64,000 nt of DNA from Bradyrhizobium sp. NP1 (GTDB taxonomy: Bacteria > Pseudomonadota > Alphaproteobacteria > Rhizobiales > Xanthobacteraceae), in the NCBI RefSeq assembly GCF_030378205.1, contig NZ_CP127385.1:5186001-5250000 (forward strand). Direction: 5' to 3'. The notes under the pieces are model-generated. The model worked only from the letters and a program-made list of their open reading frames with translations. It had not been told where the DNA came from and made no database searches. The position numbers and the translations under genes were made by a program. Below, in pieces: positions 26,990 to 36,166 of this stretch. How positions within the stretch are numbered: position 1 is the stretch's first letter; each line of letters starts with the position of its first letter.

Positions 26990-27103
26990 TCAGCGGCGGC
27001 CATACATGACGTCCGTCCGCAAAACGTATTTCCGTCCCGCGGTGACGGGATCGCCGCGATGGATGATCGGATGCTGGAACAATAGCGCCATCCCCCGGCC
27101 GAC
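26990..27103 (-). pseudogene. C-terminal relic of a 2OG-Fe(II) oxygenase gene
   Basis: The last 37 codons before a TGA read VGRGMALLFQHPIIHRG and then GRKYVLRTDVMY. This is the conserved end of prolyl-4-hydroxylase-like 2-oxoglutarate/iron oxygenases: the second iron His in H-x-G and the 2OG-binding Arg/Lys in GRKYVLRTDV. Upstream sequence loses all similarity and no start is present, so about three quarters of the gene is missing. The old terminator hairpin still follows it. It overlaps the leader of the DUF899 gene on the other strand. Confidence 0.7.
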
Positions 27104-27212
27104 CCTGCTGGAACGATCGAATCCCGACACACTTGTAACTCTCACCGGTCGATCCAGGCGACTAGCCTTCTCGCGAGCCCAAGCCGTGCGCGGTGCGACA
27201 CAGGAGAGACAC

Positions 27213-28007
27213 ATGGACAGGAACAAGACGGAAGACACGCAGAACCACAAGGGACGTCCCGGAATGAACACGCCTCCGATCGTGTCGGCCAGCGCGTGGG
27301 AGGCTGCGCGCCAGCAGATGCTCGTAAAGGAGAAATCCTTTACGCGCGCGCGAGATGCGCTCGCCGCCGAGCGTCGGCGGATGCCGTGGATGGCGGTGGA
27401 AAAGACCTATGCGTTCGAGGGACCGCAGGGCAAGGCGAGCCTGCTCGACCTGTTCGAAGGCCGTCGCCAGCTCGTCATCTATCGCGCCTTCTTCGAGCCC
27501 GGCGTGTTCGGCTGGCCCGAGCACGCCTGCCGCGGCTGCTCGCTGGGCGCCGATCAGGTTGCCCACCTCTCCCATCTCAACGCGCGCGACACCACGCTGG
27601 CCTATGCCTCTCGGGCGCCGCAGGCGGACATCGCGCGCCTGAAGGCGCGGATGGGCTGGGATATGCCCTGGTACACCATCACCGACAGCTTCGATGCGGA
27701 TTTCGGCGTGGACGAATGGCACGGCCACAACGCGTTCATCCGCGACGGCGACAAGGTGTTCCGCACCTACTTCATCAATAGCCGCGGCGACGAGGCGATG
27801 GGGACCACTTGGAGCTACCTCGACATGACGGCGCTCGGGCGCCAGGAGATCTGGGAGGACTCGCCGCAAGGCTACCCTCAGACTCCAACATACAAGTGGT
27901 GGAACTGGCACGACAATTACGGCGCCGAGACGTCGCCCAATCAGAAGTGGGTCGAGGTGTCAGATGCCGGAGAAGCCGCCTTCCGAAAGGACTCGAAGCC
28001 GCAGTAG
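27213..28007 (+). CDS. DUF899 family thioredoxin-like protein
   Basis: A 264-residue protein of the DUF899 family, recognised by LLDLFEGRRQLVIYRAFFEPG, the HACRGCSLGADQV Cys-x-x-Cys loop and GTTWSYLDMTALGRQE near the end. The fold is thioredoxin-like, and the CxxC position suggests redox activity, but no reaction is known. The ATG at 27213 follows CAGGAGAGAC. The frame continues to 26955 only through unrelated sequence. A more distant DUF899 paralogue lies at 32308-33006. Confidence 0.88.
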   Translation: MDRNKTEDTQNHKGRPGMNTPPIVSASAWEAARQQMLVKEKSFTRARDALAAERRRMPWMAVEKTYAFEGPQGKASLLDLFEGRRQLVIYRAFFEPGVFGWPEHACRGCSLGADQVAHLSHLNARDTTLAYASRAPQADIARLKARMGWDMPWYTITDSFDADFGVDEWHGHNAFIRDGDKVFRTYFINSRGDEAMGTTWSYLDMTALGRQEIWEDSPQGYPQTPTYKWWNWHDNYGAETSPNQKWVEVSDAGEAAFRKDSKPQ

Positions 28008-28169
28008 CAAGGCAGAGACGAGACGGGCGCCGCCCCTCAAAGCGGCGCCCGCTGCGGCTGCGCGCAAAATCGAATTTTTCCAACGATCTCAAGCTGATTT
28101 GGGTCGTCCAGTCCTCGCGCAAAAAATATTGCGCTTGATGCGTCGGGCAAATCAGTGGCTTTCCTCGGC

Positions 28170-28550
28170 ACATCCCGTGCCTGCCGAGAGGGGCGCTTCG
28201 CGATCGTCACGAGTGTTGGGCGCGGGACGCGATGGACGTAGCGCGCGCACGAGACGAATGCGCAGGCTGCGTACGGCGAAGTCGTGTGGTCCTGATGTCC
28301 CGACGCTGGCATCAAGCTCGCGAACATCTTGCGAGCGACGGTGGCAAGAAAGCCCGGTCACCGGGGAGAGCACGAAGGAAACCGTTCAAACCATCGCGCA
28401 GGGAATGCCGGATGTTTCGGTGTACCTGTGGTGACTAACTCGTGTGCTTTTGCTTTACGCACGCGAGGCTGCGGGTGCATCGCGCACCCGGCATTCCCTG
28501 CGCCCTCTTTTTCTGGGGGTATCGTGCATGACCCGGACGCATCCGCGCCG
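28170..28550. repeat. Relic of a dispersed Bradyrhizobiaceae intergenic repeat
   Basis: Frames in this 380-bp stretch give strings such as AREAAGASRTRHSLRPLF and GEHEGNR, familiar from the many short spurious ORFs annotated in Bradyrhizobium and Nitrobacter repeats. A GGGAATGCCGG / CCGGCATTCCC pair (near 28401-28411 and 28489-28499) forms long-range inverted arms. It fills part of the 767-bp gap after the DUF899 gene, and no gene is supported there. Confidence 0.5.
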
Positions 28551-28577
28551 CGGGAATGCTGGTTTGTATCCTCTAGC

Positions 28578-28715
28578 TGGTCATGCCCCGCCAACGGGTC
28601 GGCGCACAGCGCCGCCCGATGACAGGCTCCAGCGGGGCATCCAGTATTCCGAAGCCGTCGCATGAACAACAACCGTCTCTGGAATACTGGATCGCCCGGT
28701 CGGGCCGGCGATGAC
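28578..28715. repeat. TCATGCCCCG..CCAGTATTCC inverted-repeat element
   Basis: ATCCAGTATTCC (28639-28650) and GGAATACTGGAT (28681-28692) are perfect 12-bp inverted arms. Outer parts TCATGCCCCG at the left and GGCGATGAC at the right match the usual ends of this common bradyrhizobial repeat. It lies next to the GNAT gene's 3' end. Confidence 0.7.
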
Positions 28716-28774
28716 GTCGAATGGCGGGCTGTTTGAAATTCGAATACGAATACGTCGGCGCCGCCGCCCTCGCC

Positions 28775-29329
28775 TCACATCAGGAGCCCGCGCCCGCCGG
28801 CCTGATACTGCCGCTTGGTGATCTCGAAGATCACGTGGCGCTGCTGGTCGCCGGTCAGCGCGCGCGTGAACAGGCCCGCGCGCTTGATGCCGCCGATCTT
28901 GGCCATCGCGCCCTGCGAGCGCAGGTTCTTCTCGCCGACCCAGAACACGACAGTATCGACGAAGGTGAAGGCGTGGTCGAGCATCAGCCGCTTGACCTCG
29001 CGATTGGCGCCGCCGCCCCAGTGGTCGCGCGCCAGGAACGTCCATCCGATCTCGATCTCGCTCAGCATCGGCTCGTAGCCATGGTAGCGGCTGGAGCCGA
29101 TCAGCTGGCCGGTCGCGCGGTCGACGAACACAAAACCCATCTTCGAATGGACCGCGCCATCGAAAAACTTCCTGAATTCGGCTTCCTTGTAGCGATCGGA
29201 GGCCGGGTGCAACTCCCAGATTCCGGGATCGGAAGCGACGGCGAACAAATCCCGCCAGTCGTCGCGGGTGATCGGCCGGATGGTGATGGTGGGTCCGCTG
29301 AGTGTCGGCTGGAAATCGGGTTCTGCCAT
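28775..29329 (-). CDS. GNAT-family N-acetyltransferase, RimJ/RimL-like
   Basis: A 184-residue enzyme with the RimL-type pattern: ITIRPITRDDWRDLFAV at the start, LIGSSRYHGYEPMLSEIEIGWTF in the middle strands and an acetyl-CoA binding region around HWGGGANREVKRLML. It transfers acetyl from acetyl-CoA to an unknown amine. It is followed upstream by a LysR gene on the same strand only 5 bp away, so they are co-transcribed. Confidence 0.88.
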   Translation of the reverse strand: MAEPDFQPTLSGPTITIRPITRDDWRDLFAVASDPGIWELHPASDRYKEAEFRKFFDGAVHSKMGFVFVDRATGQLIGSSRYHGYEPMLSEIEIGWTFLARDHWGGGANREVKRLMLDHAFTFVDTVVFWVGEKNLRSQGAMAKIGGIKRAGLFTRALTGDQQRHVIFEITKRQYQAGGRGLLM

Positions 29330-29334
29330 GGTGC

Positions 29335-30177
29335 CTACCCCTTGGAGAGCTCCTGGAAACAGTCACGCACCCAGTCGATCACGATCCGGGCGGCGACGTC
29401 GCGCTTCAGATGGTTTTGCACCAGAAGCCACACGTCGCGCCGGCGCGCCAGCGGCGTTGCCTCGAGCCTGCGGTCGGCGAGCAGATCGGTACAGTAATAG
29501 TCCGGCAGCACGCCGAGCGCCTGGTGGCTTCTGATCAGCGCCTTGATAACGCGGATGTTGTCGCTGATGAAGCGTGCGCGCTCAAAAAATCCACGCGCCT
29601 TGAGGAACTGGGTCTCCGGGATCGGGCCGAGTTCGTCCGGATAGGCGCAGACCACGGAATCCGCCTCGCTCCGCGCCTTCGGCTCGAACAAATAGAGGCT
29701 GAACTCGCCGAGCTTGGCGATGGTGAAATCGCCCTTGTCCGGCTTGCGCAGCCGGATCGCGAAATCGGCCTGCCAGCGCGAGAACTTCACGTTCTCGCTC
29801 GAGGTGAGGAATTGCAGGGTCAGCCCCGGATGGTCGGCCAGCAGCCGTCCTGCGCGCGGCGCCAGGATTTCCTCCGCGACGCCGTTGGTGGCGGCGATGC
29901 GGAACCGGCCCGACGGGCCGGCCACGCCCTGCCCGACCCGGCCGATCTCGGCGACGTGGTTCGACATCGCCTGCACATGGGCCAGCACCGCCTCGCATTG
30001 CCGCGTCGGCTTGCGCAGGCCATCGGCGGCCTCGAACAGGCGCAGGCCCAGCGCGCGCTCGATCCGCGCCAGCCTGCGGCCGACCGTGGTCTCGTCGATG
30101 CGCAGCCGAGCGCCGGCGCCGGCATAGGTGCCCTCGTCCCTGACCGCGGCGATGATGCGCAGATCGTCCCAGTTCAT
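29335..30177 (-). CDS. LysR-family transcriptional regulator
   Basis: A 280-residue regulator with an N-terminal winged helix (MNWDDLRIIAAVRDEGTYAG, IDETTVGRRLARIERALG) and a periplasmic-binding-protein-like effector domain. The ATG at 30177 gives the canonical LysR N-terminus, and the frame continues upstream only as unrelated sequence. It is divergent from a glutathione-transferase gene 119 bp away, its likely target, and precedes a GNAT gene in the same transcript. Confidence 0.92.
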   Translation of the reverse strand: MNWDDLRIIAAVRDEGTYAGAGARLRIDETTVGRRLARIERALGLRLFEAADGLRKPTRQCEAVLAHVQAMSNHVAEIGRVGQGVAGPSGRFRIAATNGVAEEILAPRAGRLLADHPGLTLQFLTSSENVKFSRWQADFAIRLRKPDKGDFTIAKLGEFSLYLFEPKARSEADSVVCAYPDELGPIPETQFLKARGFFERARFISDNIRVIKALIRSHQALGVLPDYYCTDLLADRRLEATPLARRRDVWLLVQNHLKRDVAARIVIDWVRDCFQELSKG

Positions 30178-30296
30178 GATCTTGAGGCTAGCACGGCGCT
30201 GCGGCCGCCTGCAATATTGCAGCTCATGGCTGCAGTATTCCTGCATTTGGGCAGCCGGCCGATCCATTACCCTCGCCCGTGACAACGGAGAAAACC

Positions 30297-30926
30297 ATGC
30301 TGCAGCTCTATTTCTTCCCGATGGCCTGCTCGCTCGCCAGCCGCATCGCGCTGATGGAGGCCGGCATCGAGGCGCGCTATCACCTGATGCATCTCTGGGA
30401 AAAGAAGGTGGTCGAGGACGGCAGTGATTTCTTCGCCATCTCGGCGAAGGGCGCGGTGCCTGTGCTGGTGCTGGAGAACGGCGAGCGGCTCACCGAGAGC
30501 GCCGCGGTGCTGCAATATATCGCCGACCGCAGGCCCGAGCTTGGGCTGGCGCCGCCGCCCGGCAGCGCGGAGCGCTACCGGTTGCAGGAGTGGCTCAGCT
30601 TCGTCGGCGCCGAGATCCACAAGGGGTTCCTCTATCCGGTATTCTGGTACAAGGACGAGGCGGCGGTCGCACCGGCGCGCGCACGTATCGGCAAGAGCGT
30701 GTCGGTCGTGGCCGACCACCTGGCGAGCCGGCCCTATCTCGTCGGCGACCGCTTCACGGTGGCGGACGCCTCCCTCACCTGGTCGCTCCTGCTGTTCCAC
30801 CGCGCCGGCGTCGATCTCGCGCAATGGCCGGCGCTGACGAGCTACCTCGCGCGCATGAAGGAGCGGCCGCAGGTCAAGGCCGCGATCGAGACCGAGGCAA
30901 AGCTGCTCAAGGCGATGAAGGCGTGA
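30297..30926 (+). CDS. Glutathione S-transferase family protein
   Basis: A 209-residue protein with a thioredoxin-like N-terminal domain (LYFFPMACSLASRIAL, cis-Pro GAVPVL, then TESAAVLQYIADR for glutathione binding) and an all-helical C-terminal domain (YLVGDRFTVADASLTWSLLL). The motif S-x-A-S near residue 11-14 puts a Ser or Cys at the catalytic position, as in beta-class enzymes. The start at 30297 follows GGAG. It is divergent from the LysR regulator, and the substrate is unknown. Confidence 0.92.
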   Translation: MLQLYFFPMACSLASRIALMEAGIEARYHLMHLWEKKVVEDGSDFFAISAKGAVPVLVLENGERLTESAAVLQYIADRRPELGLAPPPGSAERYRLQEWLSFVGAEIHKGFLYPVFWYKDEAAVAPARARIGKSVSVVADHLASRPYLVGDRFTVADASLTWSLLLFHRAGVDLAQWPALTSYLARMKERPQVKAAIETEAKLLKAMKA

Positions 30927-30941
30927 CGCGGAAAAGACGCG

Positions 30942-32087
30942 TCACTCGACGCGGGCGACGACGGCGAGCTTCCTGATGCCCTGGTTGCGATAGGCGTTCA
31001 GGAACGCATAGTAATCCTTGAACGAGACGCAGCCGTTGGAATCGCCGTTCGGCCCGAGCATGTAGGTGTGCGCCAGAAGCCCGGAACGGCCATAGATCGA
31101 GTCCTCGCCGCCGACCGGGGTAAGCCTGAGCGCCGGCACGCCGTGGAACAACGCCTCGCGCGGCTTCAGTTCGTAGATATGCGGCGGCGTCACGCCATGC
31201 ATGCGGATTTTCGCCGAGCTCGGATCGTCGAGCTTAGAGCCGAGCCCGGAATGCGCTTCCAGCTTGGTGCCGTCAGGCAGATAGACGGTGCGCGCGGTGA
31301 TGTCGTAGACCGCCGTGTCCCGATCATAGGGCGGCGATCCACCGAGCATCGGATTCTGGGCCGGCTTGATCGCGCTGGTGACGCTGGCATCCGCCGACGC
31401 ATAGGCGAGCAGCGAGTTGGTATGATCGCGCTTGCCCCACAGCTTTTCGGTGATCGACGTCCGCTCGCCCGAGGCGATCGACATCACCGCAGCCTTGGCG
31501 CGCTGCGCCATGTCGCGCACGGAATCGCCGGCGCTCTTTTTCTCGGGCAAGGGCAGCGGCGCGTTCATCGCGACCTGCTGCGCCGGTGCCCCATCCTTCT
31601 TCGCCGCGCCGGCATTTTTCGGCGAGCTTGCAGTCTTGACCGCTTCCGCAAGCCTCGCACCGACCGTCTTCGGCGCTTCGGCAAGCTTCGGCGCGTCCGG
31701 CGCGGGAGCGGCTTCCGCGGCGCGCGACTCCACGCCCTGCGGGGCTGAAGCGGCAAAGCGCTCGTTGAATTGCATCGGCGTGATCGCAGCCATGGTCGCG
31801 GGCTTCTCGATCACGGCGGCCGGCGACGGCAGCGCGGCAAAGGTCTCGCTCACGGCCTGCGCGGCGCTGCGCGAGGCGATGCGCGGCGCTGGCTTGACGA
31901 CGGGCTCGTCATAGCTCGCCGTGCCGAGCGTCGGATAGACGCTCGCGGAAAGGATGTAGGAATGCACCGTCCAGGCACAGCCCGCGACAAGGCATGCGAC
32001 CGCAACGCCGCCGAACAGATTCTGGGAGATGGCTCTGCGGGAAGAACTCTTACGCTTCCGGGCCTTGCGGCCGGTACTCATACTCAT
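30942..32087 (-). CDS. DUF2778 (Tlde1-like L,D-transpeptidase fold) membrane-anchored protein
   Basis: A 381-residue protein: a basic N-terminus, one transmembrane helix (about 25-45), a long Ala/Pro/Lys-rich linker to about residue 190, and a C-terminal DUF2778 domain. The domain holds EAHSGLGSK, MHGVTPPHIYEL and HTYMLGPNGDSNGCVSF, where His and Cys take the places of the L,D-transpeptidase pair. It faces the periplasm and may act on peptidoglycan. Related domains in enterobacteria are secretion effectors, but no secretion system or immunity gene is near. Confidence 0.85.
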   Translation of the reverse strand: MSMSTGRKARKRKSSSRRAISQNLFGGVAVACLVAGCAWTVHSYILSASVYPTLGTASYDEPVVKPAPRIASRSAAQAVSETFAALPSPAAVIEKPATMAAITPMQFNERFAASAPQGVESRAAEAAPAPDAPKLAEAPKTVGARLAEAVKTASSPKNAGAAKKDGAPAQQVAMNAPLPLPEKKSAGDSVRDMAQRAKAAVMSIASGERTSITEKLWGKRDHTNSLLAYASADASVTSAIKPAQNPMLGGSPPYDRDTAVYDITARTVYLPDGTKLEAHSGLGSKLDDPSSAKIRMHGVTPPHIYELKPREALFHGVPALRLTPVGGEDSIYGRSGLLAHTYMLGPNGDSNGCVSFKDYYAFLNAYRNQGIRKLAVVARVE

Positions 32088-32307
32088 ACGCCTTGCGCCC
32101 AGGACGGTTCCACACTGTTCCCCTTCAAGTGCCGTGACCGGTCACACCCGATCCAGCGTCTCGCAGAGGCGCGGAGCGTCATTAAGGCGACTTTTCGTTA
32201 AATGCCGATTAAACGCGGGCAGATGTGAGGCAGGTCAGGAGGCAGTGCCATTTCGGTACAGCCTCTTGAATTTGCTCACCTATTCTTGCGGTGATTTTAT
32301 GGCAGGA

Positions 32308-33006
32308 TCAGTAGTTCAGCTTCGGATACCAGTCGGTGCCGCGGCCTTCCGGGGTGGTGTCGAGCACGGTCCAGAGCGGGTCGAAATCCGGCGCGCCGCG
32401 CGGATCCTGCCCGGGATCGGCGGTCGCCATGCCCATCTCGCCGCCCCAGAAATGGCGGATGGCGCCATCGCGTCGCGTGAACACGTTGTAGCCCGGGACA
32501 TCCGCATCCTCGCGGCTCACATAGGCGCGGGTATAGTCGCCGGCGAAATCCGAATAGACCTTCATGCGCGTCCAGCCGCGCGCCTTCTTGGCCTCGACCA
32601 GCCGCGCGATCGGCGAGCGCGCGACAAAGACGAAGGCGATGCGCTGCGCGACGTCGGGCAGCTTCGCCTCCCACGTGCTCATGAACGAGGTGCACATCGG
32701 GCACGGCTTTTCGCGCTGCGGGCCAAACATGTAGCTGTAGATGACGAGCGTCGCCTTGTCCCCGAACAGGTCGGCAAAGGCGACCTTACCCTCCTCGCCC
32801 TCGAATACGTAGTTACCGGCAACAGCGCCGCCCGGCGGCAACGCGCGCCGCATCGCCGCCACGCGCTCGATGTGACGGCGCAGCTCGATCTCCTCGGCAA
32901 GCAGCGCCTGCCGCGCGCGGCGGTATTCGGTGCTCTCGTTGGGATAGCGGACAGTGCTCGCGCCCGCGAGCGCGATGGCGGGTTTCAGGTCGCTCTGGTT
33001 GCTCAT
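32308..33006 (-). CDS. DUF899 family thioredoxin-like protein, second copy
   Basis: A 232-residue DUF899 protein with KVAFADLFGDKATLVIYSYMFGP and a CPMC loop at the thioredoxin active-site position, ending in GRGTDWYPKLNY. The ATG at 33006 follows GGGAGAGG. The frame upstream to 33150 is not conserved. It lies about 5 kb from another DUF899 gene on the other strand, but the two diverge strongly, so recent local duplication is unlikely. Activity is unknown. Confidence 0.87.
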   Translation of the reverse strand: MSNQSDLKPAIALAGASTVRYPNESTEYRRARQALLAEEIELRRHIERVAAMRRALPPGGAVAGNYVFEGEEGKVAFADLFGDKATLVIYSYMFGPQREKPCPMCTSFMSTWEAKLPDVAQRIAFVFVARSPIARLVEAKKARGWTRMKVYSDFAGDYTRAYVSREDADVPGYNVFTRRDGAIRHFWGGEMGMATADPGQDPRGAPDFDPLWTVLDTTPEGRGTDWYPKLNY

Positions 33007-33079
33007 CTCATCACCTCTCCCGGCTGATTGGGTACAAGACGAAGCGGCAGGCGCCCCTCCGACAGGGCGCTGGACTTTT

Positions 33080-34585
33080 TTACTGCAGTTCCGGCGGCGG
33101 AGAATGGTCGATGACCGCGCCCCTGGCCCCTTCCAGCAGCTCAAGGGCATAGGTTTCGATCACCAGCGGACCGCGCTTGCGCGACAGCTCGGCGACGCGT
33201 TCCACCCGGGTATAGGCGTCGCGCAGATAGGCCGGTGGCCCGAACGGCCTGACCTCGTCGACATAGAGCACGCGGCCGGCGAGCAGTTTCGGATCCGGCT
33301 CGCCCATCGCGATCCAGCGGATGCGCTGCGTCGGCTGCACCACGCAGGTGCCGCGCGGCATGTAGAAGGAAAGCCAGGCCGTGGTGCCGTAGTCGGGCGC
33401 GAGCAGGCAGGTGGCGCCAACACGCGCGCGCACCGCCTCGATCTGCCCCGCCAGTTCGCGCCAGCCGACGCCGATGCTGCGCACCGTCGCGTCGCGCTGG
33501 TAGAGCGAAAGCACGCCGGTATTGGCCTGAAGCACCAGCAGCACGAACATCAGGATGCCCGACGGCGCCGCCCAGCGCAGGCAGAATTCGGCCAGCCGCC
33601 GCGCGCGCGGCTCCCAGGTCACGAGATGAGCAGCCACCGCGGCCGCAACTACGAATGGCGGATAGACCGGCGCGAACCAGTTGGCTTCGACGCGGGCGTG
33701 CAGCGCGTGCCAGATGAAATAGGCGACGATGACCCAGAATGTCGCGTTGATCAGGATGCGCGCGGCGGGCTCTCCGGCTTTTCCGGTGCGCAGCGCATGC
33801 AGACCCATCGCGCCCAGGATGAAGACGAGCGGCGTTGCGAAGGCGATCTGGGTTGGAACCAGCTCGGCGATGAAAGCGGGGCGGAAATCCTCGATCCGGG
33901 CGCGGCCGATCTGCTTGATGAAGGAAACCCAGTGATGCTCGGCGTTCCAGATGATGACCGGGGAGAACACCGCGAGCGCGACCAGGCCGCCGGCATAGAG
34001 CCAGGGCGAGAGCAGCCAGCGCCGCAGCTTCGGAACCGCGGCGAGCCAGATCAGGATCGCCGGGCCGAAGAACAGCGCGGTGTATTTGGACGATAGCGCG
34101 CAGCCGGCGGCGGCGCCCACCGCCAGCCACCACGCGCCCCGCCCGGTTTCGTGCACCTTGGCAAGGAAGAACAGGATGAAGCTCGCGGCGACCAGAAGCG
34201 GCGCATCCGGCGTCACGATCATGGTGCCGACCGCCGCCATCAGCGTAACGTTGAGCAGGATGGTCGCGGTCGCCGCCGCCCGCGCGCCGCCGAACAGGAT
34301 CTCGGTCGCGCGATAGACCGCAAAGCTCATCGGCAGCGCGAGCAGGATCGAGGCCAGCCGCACGCCGAGTTCGGTGTCGCCGGCAACCATGATGCCGAGC
34401 CGGATCACCAGCGCGACCATCGGCGGATGATCGTAGTAGCCGGGCGCGAGATGCTTCGCCCAGGTCCAGTAATAGGCTTCGTCGAAGGTAAGCGGGGTGA
34501 AGGCTGCCGCCACCAGGCGCAGGGCAACCAGCGCGACGACCGTCAGCACGGTGTTGCGGCGAAGCAGCGCGTCGTTCGCGCTCAT
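33080..34585 (-). CDS. GT39-type membrane glycosyltransferase (ArnT/PMT-like)
   Basis: A 501-residue polytopic protein with about ten or more helices. The first periplasmic loop carries the family acidic motif TFDEAYYWTWAKHLAPGYYDHPP, which contacts the polyprenyl-phosphate sugar donor in ArnT and protein mannosyltransferases. It should transfer a sugar from a lipid carrier to a cell-surface acceptor. It ends the transcript that starts with a polyprenyl-phosphate sugar synthase 7 bp upstream, which probably makes its donor. Confidence 0.9.
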   Translation of the reverse strand: MSANDALLRRNTVLTVVALVALRLVAAAFTPLTFDEAYYWTWAKHLAPGYYDHPPMVALVIRLGIMVAGDTELGVRLASILLALPMSFAVYRATEILFGGARAAATATILLNVTLMAAVGTMIVTPDAPLLVAASFILFFLAKVHETGRGAWWLAVGAAAGCALSSKYTALFFGPAILIWLAAVPKLRRWLLSPWLYAGGLVALAVFSPVIIWNAEHHWVSFIKQIGRARIEDFRPAFIAELVPTQIAFATPLVFILGAMGLHALRTGKAGEPAARILINATFWVIVAYFIWHALHARVEANWFAPVYPPFVVAAAVAAHLVTWEPRARRLAEFCLRWAAPSGILMFVLLVLQANTGVLSLYQRDATVRSIGVGWRELAGQIEAVRARVGATCLLAPDYGTTAWLSFYMPRGTCVVQPTQRIRWIAMGEPDPKLLAGRVLYVDEVRPFGPPAYLRDAYTRVERVAELSRKRGPLVIETYALELLEGARGAVIDHSPPPELQ

Positions 34586-34592
34586 CGGGCGG

Positions 34593-35744
34593 TTATCGCT
34601 TGCGCCAGACGAACAGTCCGGACATCGCGTAGTTCCACACCACGCCCATCAGCGCGCCGGCAGCTCCCGCGAGCCACCAGATCGGCTCCTGGTCGTAGAC
34701 TGAGAAGGCGACGCCGACATTGGCGAACAGCCCGACGCTGCAGACCAGGTAGAACGCGATCAATCCGCGCAGGATCGCAAAGCCCTTCAGCCGCTGGTCG
34801 CGGTAGGTGAGGAAATTGTTCAGGATGAAGTTCGTGGTCATCGCGACGAAGGCGCCGGCGGCCTGCGCCTCCGCGAACGGCACCTTGAACATCTCGAGCG
34901 CGATGAACAGCGTGGTGAGATGCACGACGAGGCCGCTGCCGCCGACCATCGCGAACAGGAGGAAGCGCAGCGATATCGTGTCGTTGGTCAGCTTCGCCAG
35001 CACGAGCCCGAGGAAATCCAGCGCGACCATGGAATCGAGCTTGCTCTCGCCGTGCAGGCGGGTGCCGAAGCTGTAGGGGACTTCGACCGTGCGCAGCTTG
35101 CCATGGGCGGTCGCGACGATGTCGAGCAGGATCTTGAAGCCCTGCGTCGAGAGCTGCGGCGCGAGCTCCTCGAAGCGGTCACGCCGGATCATGAAGAAGC
35201 CGCTCATGGGATCGGCGACGCTCACGCCCAGCGTGCGCTTGGCGACCTCGGTGGCGAGCGCGCTGGCGCCGGCGCGCTGCCGGTCGAAACTGTCCGCGCT
35301 GCCGCCTTCGATGTAGCGGCTGCCGACCACGAGCTCGGCCTCGCCGCTGTCGAGCAGCGCCAGCATCTTCGGAAGCTGCGCCTCGTCATGCTGCAGGTCG
35401 GCGTCCATGACCGCGGCATAGGGCGCGCTGGAGGCGAGGATGCCCTCGATGCAGGCGCCCGACAGTCCGCGTCGGCCGATCCGGCGGATACAGCGGACGC
35501 GGGCGTCCTGGTGCGACAGCTCGCGCACCACCTGCCAGGTTCCATCAGGCGAATTGTCGTCGACGAAGACGACTTCCCACGCAATCCCGGACAACGCCGT
35601 CTCCAGCTTGCGGTAGAGCTTGGTGACGTTGTCGCGCTCGTTGAAGGTGGGGACAACGACCGATAGCTGGAGCAGGCCTCCGGCGTCTCGACCGGCGGCC
35701 TGTTGCTGAGGGCTTTGGGCGCCCGGTCTGACGGCTTCATGCAT
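34593..35744 (-). CDS. Polyprenyl-phosphate glycosyltransferase (GT2) fused to GtrA-like domain
   Basis: A 383-residue protein. Residues about 25-245 form a DPM1-like GT2 domain (VVVPTFNERDNV, VFVDDNSPDGTW, metal site DADLQHDE). Residues about 260-383 form a four-helix GtrA-like membrane domain (FLLFAMVGGSGLVVHL, NFILNNFLTYRDQR). It should load a sugar on polyprenyl phosphate at the inner face and help flip it. It pairs with the GT39 enzyme downstream, the two forming a donor-synthase/transferase unit. Confidence 0.92.
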   Translation of the reverse strand: MHEAVRPGAQSPQQQAAGRDAGGLLQLSVVVPTFNERDNVTKLYRKLETALSGIAWEVVFVDDNSPDGTWQVVRELSHQDARVRCIRRIGRRGLSGACIEGILASSAPYAAVMDADLQHDEAQLPKMLALLDSGEAELVVGSRYIEGGSADSFDRQRAGASALATEVAKRTLGVSVADPMSGFFMIRRDRFEELAPQLSTQGFKILLDIVATAHGKLRTVEVPYSFGTRLHGESKLDSMVALDFLGLVLAKLTNDTISLRFLLFAMVGGSGLVVHLTTLFIALEMFKVPFAEAQAAGAFVAMTTNFILNNFLTYRDQRLKGFAILRGLIAFYLVCSVGLFANVGVAFSVYDQEPIWWLAGAAGALMGVVWNYAMSGLFVWRKR

Positions 35745-36000
35745 GAGCGCCAGCGTATATCCGCAGCCCCCCGCCCTGCCAAGCCAAGCCGGCTACGGAT
35801 TTAAGCGTTTGCGGTGGGAAAGCGGCGGAAAAAGAGGACAAAAATGCCAACGACCACGAACAACGGACTGCGCGTACATCCGGCGGCAGCCCTGCTATTC
35901 CGTGGTCGTCCCAGCGCCGGAGCTGTTTCAGGCTCGACGTCGCCGTTAATAGGCTAGATGGGAACGACGGACGCCCTCCGCAAGGGGGCGAACCTTGCCG
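35745..36000. other. Non-coding interval
   Basis: This 256-bp stretch lies upstream of the glycosyltransferase pair. A 37-codon frame from 35844 has no similarity that can be recognised. The interval holds the promoter region of the glycosyltransferase unit and abuts the double-hairpin element E2. Confidence 0.4.
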
Positions 36001-36166
36001 CTAGTGTGGTGGTTCGGAAGTTCTCCTCATTGTGCCGCGAGTCCGTCAAGAGAACTTCCGAACCAAAACCACACTAGAATCATAAATTTGCTAGTGTCCT
36101 TTCGGACCCGAAGTTCGCAAAAGAGCCCACCGCAAAATGACGCGAACTTCGGGTCCGGGACACTAG
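36001..36166. repeat. CTAG double-hairpin element, copy E2
   Basis: This 166-bp element has hairpin A CTAGTGTGGTGG..CCACACTAG and hairpin B CTAGTGTCC..GGACACTAG, joined by AATCATAAATTTG. The family bulges are present, CAAAA in the 3' arm of A and TTTC in the 5' arm of B. The last CTAG supplies the stop codon of the small membrane protein gene that follows. Confidence 0.88.

Noticed and set aside
28170..28665. Short frames with strings such as ASRTRHSLRPLF
   Set aside because: These are known spurious translations of a dispersed bradyrhizobial repeat, not genes.
30942..32087. DUF2778 protein as a type VI secretion effector
   Set aside because: No secretion-system, adaptor or immunity gene is nearby and the protein has its own transmembrane anchor, so a cell-envelope role is more likely.
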